15,000 nt of DNA from the NCBI RefSeq assembly GCF_964340395.1, contig NC_135562.1:11447043-11462042 (forward strand), read 5' to 3'. The translations under genes were made by a program, and so were the position numbers. The notes below the pieces were generated by a model. That model was given only the letters and a program-made list of their open reading frames with translations. It did not search any database and was not told the DNA's origin. This DNA comes from Glandiceps talaboti (Eukaryota; Hemichordata; Enteropneusta; Spengelidae). Positions 7,949 to 15,000 of the stretch are shown here, piece after piece (position 1 is the stretch's first letter; every line of letters begins with the position of its first letter).

Positions 7949-10900
7949 TGTAGTATTTATTTTATAATTTTTATAATATATATATATATATATAGATAGA
8001 TATATGGATAGATATATGGATAGATATATAGATATATTTATCTATTGCCATATGTATAAAAAATATATTAAGAAAGTAATGTGATATCAATTTCGTTATT
8101 AATTGTCTGAATATTGTATGATTACACACGTCATTCAAACCTTCAGATGAAAGATAGTCAAGTCATCATTATGTTATACATTTTCCAAGTTATCACAAGA
8201 ACTTTTAACAGTTCACAGGTTATTTTAAATGTTTTTGTTGTGTTTGTTTACTGTTCTCCAATGACTATAATTTCCCACACACGTCATTATTTCTTTTAAG
8301 TAAGATTTACTTGTTTGACTTCTATAACACGGATATGGTGATGACTGACTTTTTTAATGAAAAATAAATGACTTGAAGAAATATTTCATCATTTCTTATC
8401 ATATCAAATCTTAATCATCTTCCTTCTCTGCAGCAAATTTTGAAGAAATGAAAATTCTGTGTATGGACAAGTTGACTGGGGGAGATATAGACAAAATGAA
8501 AATTCCTGGAAACTTGTTCACCAAACTATTTGACAGGGCCTTGATCAGTGAATCTGATACAAGTATGTTGAAGACTTTGTTATGCAAAGTTGGACGACAA
8601 GATCTAGTACAGAAATACTTGATAACAGATGAAGGTAAATAATACAACATTTATGAATAAATGATAGTGACAATTTTAGTATAATTCCAAATAAAATTGC
8701 CAATTCTTGAGTAACTAATTAATTAAGTCTTCGACTATCTGATAATTTTTTCTCTGTCTTCAATTACCCAACAATGCTGTGGAAATTAGTTTTACATTAC
8801 AAGTCATTTATTTGAAATTTATACATGTAAAAGGGATGAACAATATATTAATGTTATGATAAATTTCTGTTATAAATGATGATTTTATCCTGAAACATAA
8901 TTATGGCATCACTCTCATACCACAAGTAATATTATTTTGCTGGTCCATGTTGCAAAGGGTCCCATTTTTTGTTAGAATTGTTCGTGAGAAACAGAAAATG
9001 CTATTCTTCCTAATACTGTACATATCTTTATTTACATTGTGATAGGGGTGGGGGTGGGGAGTGGGTGGGGTGGGAATATTTGTCTTTCATATACAGGTCT
9101 CACTGGAATGCCATGAATGTAAACAAGTCATATTATATGTTTTAATCCAGTGCCAATATGAGGATATGATAAATATAAACATGTTTTAGAGAGTGTTATT
9201 TAATTCTTTTTAAATACTGATGTCAAAATTATTACCTTTTTCTGAAAGTTCAGAGTGTTGTTGTAGGATAATCCTTTTGATATACATTACTGTATTAAAT
9301 TCCACTCATAAATGTACTCATTAATTCATTTTTTACTTTTCCATTATTACAGCTGTGATGACACCTGGTCAACAACACATTTCAACAGAAGAGCAAAGAT
9401 TGAAAGGTAAGCTATCAATTCTTTGTTCACCTATACTGGTTTGTGTATAATACACCAATTTCAGTTTGACCAGTCATGTTTAGAAATTATGACAGTGGCA
9501 GTTAAATGTTAGATTTAAACCTTGTAGGATATTTCTACAGTAAGTTGAACTTGAAAATGTGTACATCCACTTCTAAAACTATTCGTATATGGTAAGTTTA
9601 TTGTTACACACAATTTGATTGGGAAATAAGCTCCAGATATAACAGGGTAAGTATATGTCTTCACTAACACAGTCAACAGTTAGTTTGGTATATCAACATT
9701 GTCTGGATCCACGTATATCCACATAATCTACACGTACATGTAGTCTACAGAGTTCAGTATTAAGTACACATCCAGGTAAGTATTTGATGTCTTATATATA
9801 CCATAAACACTAACCCAGCCGGCAGTTAGTTTGGTATGTCAACATAGTCTACAGAGTTCAGTATTTATGCACTGAAATCCAGGTAGGTGTTTGATGTCTT
9901 AAAGGGAACTGCTAAAACATCAAGGTAAGATGGAACACCAACATTTTGGTATAGACCACTGAAATAAAAAATTGATGGTCCAAATGGACCACTGATAAAA
10001 CGATAAACTTCAGAATATGTATGGTTTTTTGTCTAATTTAGTATAAAAGAGATTCTTTCCTTCTATTTTTCAGATAATGAAACCAACATAAATACCAATC
10101 TGGTTACATTACTGAAGGTCATCTACATAAAACACTTCAAAAATCACAAACCTATTCCATGGAATAAAAGATGCAACCTGAACCTTGAAGATGTTTACAC
10201 ACAGTTAGAAGTGAAAGAAGTGAAAAGGGGCAAGTTTGTTGTCGGTCAGTGTCTAGAAGATGTTAATCAAATTTTTCAATCAGTCAATGATGGCCCAGAT
10301 AGTACAAATCGTATCAGTATAGAAGGTGCACCAGCTATAGGTAAATCCACTTTATGTGGAAAGATAGCATATGAATGGGCTAAAGGTAGACTTGACAAAT
10401 ATAAACTAGTTTTCTATCTAGAAATGAGACATGTCACACAGAGTAGCATTATTGATGAGGTATTCAATCAACTTTTACCAGTGGATGTAAAATTTTCAAA
10501 GGCCAGCCTTGAAGAACAAATCTCAAACTATGAGAAATCAGTTTTGTTTCTTCTTGATGGCCTTGATGAAATTCGTGAAACAAAATTAAAACACACAGCT
10601 ATTCCTGATCTCATATGTCAACAAAGATTACGTTTGTGTACAGCTGTTGTGACCACTAGACCTCATAAAAGTGATAAATATATAGGTAACTGTGATTTAC
10701 ATTTTAGTGTGAAAGGATTCACAGATGAACGGATGAAGGAATATGTAAATAAATATTTTCAGGGTTTTGAAGATAGCAACATTGGAGAAGAGCTCCTGAT
10801 AGAAATAAACAAACAAAAGAAAGTCAATAAAGAAGTATTCAGAAAGGGTCTGTTGGTTAATCCACTGCATGTATCATTTCTGTGTATTCTTTGGGAAGAT

Positions 10901-12865
10901 AATCGGGATGGTAAGGGTATAACATTCCCCAAAACAATACCAGAGCTTTACAGGGAAATACTAGATTGTATTCTAAGAAGATATTGCAACAAGAATAATA
11001 TAGAGTTACAAAAAGGTAAATTACCTGTCGATGTACTAAATGCAAAGGAGACATTAATTTCAGATTCTTGTAATTTGTACAAGAAAAATAAATCTATGTT
11101 CAACAAGGCAGACATTTCATCAGATAAGTCACTAGAGTTAGGTTTGCTAGTTAGAAATGAAGGTCCTTCTAGAACAAAGGTACAAGAACTTTATTTCTTC
11201 TATCATAAAACTTGGCTAGAATATTTCACTGCTCTACATTTTACTTCTGAAGCAAAGAATAGAAATTTTGCATTTCTTGATAATATTCTGAGAGATCCGA
11301 AGGCACATTTATCAGTTTTGAAATTTCTTGCTGGAATTATGGAGAAGCAAGAAATGTGTCACCTCTTTGAAGAATTCAGCTGCAGAGTACAAAGTTTGAG
11401 TCAATTCAACTCTTCTTTTGACACTGAGAAAGCAGACACATTGTCAAAGCTATGGAGTGTCTGTTTGCTTTGTTTGTATGAATCTAAATGGGGTGAGGAC
11501 TGTATATCACACATTTCCCCATTATTACACACAAGATTGCTTTACAGAGGAAAAGACAAATTGAAGTCATATGTTTATTATTCTAATTTATTAGATGTGA
11601 ATTACCCTGTAGTCAGAGTATATTCTAGTATTTGTAGTATTGATTGTATTGTACATCTTATTAAACTACTACAGAAAATCCAATCTGTAAACTCTACAAC
11701 TAATAATGTAGAGTCACTAATAATAGCTGGTGTTACTCCACATCAGGTTTCATTACTATCAAAGAAATTAAAAGAAAGTAGAATATCATTGTCTGTAGTG
11801 ATTTCAGTGATATCACTGTCTGCTGTTGAGCTAAAGAGTTTGAACATGAAAAACACAATTCATTATGTTGGACAAATGCCTAAATTGATAAAACAGTCTG
11901 AATTCAGTGATATCAATATTCATGTTTTATGTTCGAAAGGAAAGCCAGATTGCAATGATGAAGAAGTAAAGAAGAGTATGCAAAGCATAAAGGAGTCCAT
12001 TTGTCAGAATCAGTCAATACAAAGTTTGACATATTCAGTTAATGCAGGACATGTATGTGAACTGTCTACCATTGTTTCTGAAGAACTAATACAGAATGGA
12101 CCTAGCAGAGTGAAACTGCAATACAGATGTGAATTATCTGATAATGTACAGGAAAGACTTTGTGAATTTATTCAGAAGTGTCAAACAACACATACAGTTG
12201 ACTTGTTTTTAGGCACTACAACTATGAGTTTAATACCAAGACTTACTGAATCTTTAAAGTGTCCAAGTGATAGTTTGAAATCCTTTACTCTGACCAGTGG
12301 TAGAGTATTTAACACTGACAATGACATATTGGATGTGTTATCTACCAACACTACATTGACTGAGATAGGGATTGGAGAATTGCCAAGTAGAGCAGTTCAT
12401 AGTGTATGTAAATTTATAAAACATAACAGATGCGTGAAGTCTCTCAGTGTTGATTTCAATGAGTATAATAGTGAGATGTGGGATCCTATCAAAGAAGCAT
12501 TGGAACAGAATAAGGTTCTCCAGTATTTAACACTGTCTAGTAGGAAGTACCATTCATATAATCATTCATCTGTACATCCTTACATACTAGGTGCAGTCCA
12601 ATGTTTATTTCCATCTGTTATCAGATCAGTAGAGACAAATCAGTGTACACTGAAGTCAATCACATTCTATACTAACAGTTATGATATCATTGATGAGAAA
12701 GTTACTGAGATTCAGGATATCATTGCTAGTCAACAGAAACCAACAGATTGGTCTTATGAATACAATGTGACTCCATACCTTGATTTGTATGATGACAGTA
12801 TTAAATACAATCACACAGTTCAGTTCAGTGTACCGGACATTACTACCAAACACAGTGAATGTTAA
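7246..12865 (+). CDS. DED-NACHT-LRR protein (NLR-like innate immune/cell-death receptor), four coding exons
   Basis: Join of 7246-7363, 8434-8634, 9353-9406 and 10074-12865: 3165 nt, 1054 residues plus stop. Introns are GT-AG, all phase 1 (1070, 718 and 667 nt). PKRKRRK at residues 15-21 is an NLS-like basic run. Residues ~26-103 form a death effector domain. Its second helix contains EEMKILC (43-49), followed by NLFTKLF, MLKTLL and the diagnostic RxDL as RQDL (94-97). Residues 134-171 match the pre-NACHT segment (PIPW, LEDVYTQLEV). NACHT follows: Walker A GAPAIGKS (209-216), Walker B LFLLDGLDE (282-290), sensor TTRP (318-321), KGF (338-340), NPLHVSFLCILW (387-398) and FFYHKTWLEYFTALHF (499-514). 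Degenerate ribonuclease-inhibitor-type LRRs run from about 766 to 992. Family knowledge predicts a cytosolic or nuclear nucleotide-switch receptor that recruits DED caspases or adaptors. The ligand is unknown. The domain calls are strong; exact exon 3 use is inferred from splice sites. Confidence 0.9.
7603..7720 (-). pseudogene. possible stray antisense exon with a membrane-segment-like peptide (tentative)
   Basis: On the minus strand an AACAG acceptor and an ACAG|GTACTC donor bound an open 118-nt segment reading NPMPCEFQFGYSELF, then TIVLAVFSAALLLSVL, then TKILLQRT. That is a hydrophobic run of about 16 residues followed by basic residues, as in a transmembrane helix with a cytosolic stop-transfer. 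The segment is visibly richer in G+C than the surrounding intron. No neighbouring exons were recognised, so it may be an orphan exon left by duplication, or chance. Confidence 0.2.
7914..7948. repeat. (TAA)n trinucleotide microsatellite
   Basis: An uninterrupted run of about 11-12 TAA units within intron 1. Confidence 0.95.
7976..8040. repeat. (TA)n followed by GATA-type repeat
   Basis: A pure TA run (to about 7994) passes into three units of GATAGATATATG and degenerates by 8040. It lies within intron 1. Confidence 0.9.
8434..8634 (+). other. coding exon 2: DED helices 2-6
   Basis: 201 nt, phase 1 at both ends. It encodes the remainder of the death effector domain. The acceptor is TTCTCTGCAG and the donor GATGAAG|GTAAAT. 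The in-exon ATG at 8448 opens a frame to 8642 that is simply this exon read into the intron; the true frame enters from exon 1 with a split codon (Ala40). Confidence 0.88.
8635..9352 (+). other. intron 2 of the DED-NLR gene
   Basis: GTAAAT ... ATTACAG, 718 nt, phase 1. It contains a G-rich, potential G-quadruplex tract at 9045-9074 on the transcribed (mRNA-like) strand, and one TACATGTA (8822-8829). Confidence 0.8.
9045..9074 (+). other. potential G-quadruplex tract in intron 2
   Basis: Six runs of three or more G (9045-9048, 9050-9054, 9056-9059, 9063-9065, 9067-9070, 9072-9074) are separated by loops of one to three bases. This easily satisfies the usual G4 pattern of four runs with short loops. 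In an AT-rich intron it stands out strongly. As it lies on the sense strand, the pre-mRNA could also fold. Confidence 0.75.
9353..9406 (+). other. coding exon 3: short linker exon
   Basis: 54 nt (18 codons), phase 1 at both ends, peptide AVMTPGQQHISTEEQRLK. It follows CATTATTACAG and ends TGAAAG|GTAAGC. Because exons 2 and 4 would also join in frame without it, it could be skipped or alternative. Its inclusion is inferred from strong splice sites and phase agreement. Confidence 0.7.
9407..10073 (+). other. intron 3 of the DED-NLR gene
   Basis: GTAAGC ... TATTTTTCAG, 667 nt, phase 1. It contains a tandem duplication (9647-9910) in which each unit starts with a donor-like sequence. Confidence 0.8.
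9647..9910 (+). repeat. imperfect tandem repeat in intron 3, units of 129 and 107 bp plus a partial third
   Basis: Unit 1 (9647-9775), unit 2 (9776-9882) and a truncated unit (from 9883) share GTAAGTATNTGATGTCTT-like starts. Units 1 and 2 also share CAGTTAGTTTGGTAT and TCTACAGAGTTCAGTATT, and end ATCCAG. Each unit junction reads CAGG(T)AAGT-like, so donor-consensus sites recur at 9647, 9776 and 9883, with another at 9925 (CAAG|GTAAGA). Unit 2 lacks about 25 bp containing TACATGTA. Confidence 0.7.
10074..12865 (+). other. coding exon 4: NACHT, helical domain and LRR in one large exon
   Basis: 2792 nt encoding residues 125-1054. The acceptor is CTATTTTTCAG; the stop is TAA at 12863-12865. The frame opens upstream of the GTG at 10211, which is an internal Val171 and not a start. 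CpG is strongly depleted (about 11 in the exon by eye, several-fold below expectation), suggesting germline gene-body methylation. A single large exon carrying NACHT and its C-terminal part is common among expanded invertebrate NLRs. Confidence 0.92.
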
Positions 12866-12898
12866 ACCTGATACTGTTAATGTTATATGCTAATATAT

Positions 12899-12911
12899 TG
12901 ACCTTTGACCT
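12899..12911 (-). promoter_or_regulatory. perfect DR1-type nuclear receptor half-site pair
   Basis: TGACCTTTGACCT on the plus strand is AGGTCAAAGGTCA on the minus: two exact AGGTCA half-sites with a one-base spacer. This is the classic binding sequence of RXR heterodimers, HNF4 and COUP-TF families. It lies 34 bases after the stop codon, an unusual place, so it could be chance. Confidence 0.35.
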
Positions 12912-13671
12912 CATGGATCTTTATTACATGAACATGTCAGGTGAACACTGGTACTTATAGGTTTTACTCTGACAATTTGATATGTTTTAATAATTAACTT
13001 AATTAATTTAAATATTCACTGTGCTTTATTACACTGTACAGTACAGTGATGTGATGTAAAATTTCTAACTATATTTTTATATAAAGCTTATATTTTTGAT
13101 ATCTTCATAACATGTATTTATAATTTTTTTTTATTTTCATAAAGTCATGATTACTGAAAATTTGTATTTATACAAAGAAGTCTTTGTCAAGTTGTCTTTG
13201 ATGAAATATTTTAATATTTTTTATACTCTGTGTTATTTATCACAATAAATATATACTTTATTTTTATAATTTGTATATAAATATAAATAAATTCAAATAT
13301 CGGATACTTTTAACTAATAATGTACAATACTTTTATCTCAGGGATAATTGATTTTATATTTTGATGAGACAGAGTTTATAGTTTTCAATTTTATAAAAAT
13401 CTTGGTGCTCCATATTTTCATTTCTTAGTCATATTTCATGCCTTACATATATGGTGGAAATAAACTTGTAAAATCATATTACTTTTTGTTGTCATGGAGA
13501 TATATTTTTGTGGATTGTGTTAGTTTTTGAAGTAAATTTGTCAAGTTCTCTTTTTTACCTGAGCCCAGTATTTTGAATTTTAGAGACTATATTTGTACAC
13601 TTGTTATGTTGATATGGTTTGTATGTATTTATACTCAGCTTCCCTTCTGTTATCATAATACACATTATGGA

Positions 13672-13677
13672 AATAAA
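13672..13677 (+). terminator. main polyadenylation signal candidate
   Basis: AATAAA with a T/GT-rich stretch about 15-45 bases downstream. It is the most distal of the well-placed signals. Another AATAAA at 13772-13777 is followed by A-rich rather than GT-rich sequence and is less likely to be used. Confidence 0.5.
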
Positions 13678-13695
13678 TATTTGAAGGAAAAGTTG

Positions 13696-14399
13696 ACATT
13701 TTTGAATTTGTTGTCTGTATTTATTATGAAATGATATGAGTGTAGACAGGTATGGATGACGTCACATTTCAAATAAAATTAAAATTAAAAAGAAACCTAT
13801 TACTAATACATCCATCTGATCAGGCTGTAATATCCATGAATGTAACTTTGATATATTTACAAATATTTTGAAAATTCAACATTTGAGCACAATGAAAGAA
13901 TTGATACCTCCCCTAAAATTCACAGTCTGTTGTGTTTTCATATCTTCAGACATCAGAAATACACTACCCAAAGTGTGTCTAGTCTGGCCATGGCTTGATG
14001 ATTGAACCCAGTAGCACTATGAACAGCGCCCCCAACCAGTCAAACCAAAAGGAATGTTGACAGTTGTTTTTATTGAGTGGTGTCTTCCAGCACATCAACG
14101 ATGATATGAATCAACATCTAACAACAAATTCATAATTTCACACAGTAATCACATTAAATTAAAATATTTTATGTTAAATAGTAAGGAAAATCAAGTAGAA
14201 ATGTATAATCTGTCGTCAACTCTAACAACTTTTCGTTAAAATTCAGTTTTTGTCACTAATCTAGGCTCAGACCATTTTCTATAGTAGCCCTAGTCGTTGT
14301 GAACAAGTATTGGGGACAACTTTTTGGACCTTTGTTAGTGTAACAGGAATAGTGTGCTAGTGATTTTTTTTTAAAATTAAACCTCTTTTGTTATTGTTA
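13696..14399. other. intergenic region, no gene supported
   Basis: AT-rich and without convincing frames on either strand. One CRE-like palindrome, TGACGTCA, lies at 13757-13764. No RNA gene was recognised. Confidence 0.5.
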
Positions 14400-15000
14400 T
14401 TCTTAGTAAACAGAAGATATCGAGTCCAGACGTTTTTATTTTTATTTGTGAATACGACTGTGTATATTGAACAATTATGGTCGAATATCCAGATGTGCTA
14501 AACATAAAGTTCGTCAACCATTACAACAAACACCCCCCCCCCTCACCTCACTTCATGAGTGTAACTTATTTACTGGGACATATTACATTTGTTACTTTAT
14601 AACCAACTGCACCCTTGTCAAAAATTATGGTTGTTGTGAGCTTCTGTATTCTGCCAACATTTTGAAACATGGTACGGAGTAAGACTCAGAGATCTTGGTC
14701 ACGTCGTTTTCAGCGCGATTTCGCATTACTACCCAATTGAAAACTTTGCAGTGTGTCGCTATTTGTGTCGTTTTTTGACGGATTTGAGTACTTTTTCACA
14801 TTTTTCGGGTCATATAATGAATGATGAAGTTAGGAAATGTCCAATATTTTGGGAGGTAAGGCAGGAAAATCGTCCTAACTTATCCGATGCAGATCTGTAT
14901 CGCGCTGTGGAACTGTGCAGTTGAAATTGCAGTGTTCATTTGCATAACCCCCGGAACGACAAAAAACTCAGAATTAAATAAATAATTGATATAAATAAAT
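14400..15000. promoter_or_regulatory. CpG-rich patch, possible promoter or 5' end of a neighbouring gene
   Basis: From about 14400, and especially at 14690-14970, CpGs are frequent (about 16 in 300 bases by eye), near or above expectation, in contrast to the depleted gene body upstream. An octamer ATTTGCAT lies near 14938. A donor-like GGGAG|GTAAGG is present near 14856. The short plus-strand frame at 14467-14682 starts at TTG, crosses a poly-C run and shows no domain, so it is not called. The patch reaches the window edge and may belong to the next gene. Confidence 0.3.

Larger units (their letters stand above)
7364..8433 (+). other. intron 1 of the DED-NLR gene
   Basis: GTAAGT ... CTCTGCAG, 1070 nt, phase 1. 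It holds an (AAT)n microsatellite, a (TA)n/GATA tract and, on the opposite strand, a 118-nt open segment with splice-like borders (7603-7720) encoding a hydrophobic stretch. Confidence 0.8.
12866..13695 (+). other. 3' UTR of the DED-NLR gene
   Basis: Very AT-rich, with several ATTTA pentamers and no frame. AATAAA occurs at 13244-13249, 13286-13291, 13459-13464 and 13672-13677. The last is followed by a GT/T-rich downstream element (about 13690-13720), so cleavage near 13690-13700 is likely. Upstream signals may give shorter isoforms. A perfect nuclear-receptor DR1-like element lies at 12899-12911. Confidence 0.6.

Noticed and set aside
10211-10213. GTG as a start codon for the long NACHT frame
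   Set aside because: This is Val171 inside the pre-NACHT motif LEDVYTQLEV. The frame continues upstream to the acceptor at 10073, and splices to exons 1-3 with a Kozak ATG at 7246.
10857-12853. Minus-strand frames opposite the NACHT exon (10857-11054, 12656-12853)
   Set aside because: Shadows of the coding exon in antisense; no domain and no splice context.
14467-14682. 71-codon plus-strand frame at the right edge
   Set aside because: Starts at TTG, passes through a poly-C run and shows no domain; left as part of the CpG-rich patch.

Overview
The window looks like nuclear DNA from an invertebrate animal. It is AT-rich, full of microsatellites and degenerate repeats, and has one long, well-supported gene split by canonical GT-AG introns. 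The gene encodes an NLR-type (NACHT) protein of a kind that is expanded in marine invertebrates such as cephalochordates, cnidarians and some lophotrochozoans. The octamer TACATGTA occurs four times. I read this as a weak hint of a lophotrochozoan such as a mollusc or brachiopod, but the phylum cannot be fixed from the sequence.

Layout. 1-780: AT-rich DNA with a possible foldback element (373-725). 780-1620: a patch where CpG is not depleted, with a candidate first exon (969-1152) encoding a small Cys/His cluster; this may be a promoter. 1650-7200: no convincing gene. It holds hairpins, a diverged repeat of about 150 bp, a C-B-C block of direct repeats, a long (AG)n/(TG)n tract, a GC-rich foldback (5198-5287) and a TATCTG-type hexanucleotide satellite (6077-6590).

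7203-13700: the main gene, plus strand. A 5' UTR exon begins after a splice acceptor at 7201-7202, so an upstream non-coding exon probably exists. Coding exons are 7246-7363, 8434-8634, 9353-9406 and 10074-12865. They join in frame to 1054 codons: a basic NLS-like run, a death effector domain (DED) spanning exons 1-2, a short linker, NACHT ATPase, a helical region and degenerate leucine-rich repeats. All three coding introns are phase 1. The 3' UTR is very AT-rich with several AATAAA signals, the last good one at 13672-13677.

13700-15000: no supported gene, but CpG content rises again after about 14400, perhaps the promoter or 5' end of the next gene.

Biologically, the window centres on a predicted innate-immune or cell-death receptor. 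The LRRs would sense, NACHT would oligomerise with nucleotide, and the DED would recruit DED-bearing caspases or adaptors. This DED-NACHT-LRR arrangement, with an NLS-like signal, does not exist among vertebrate NLRs and is the strongest item here.
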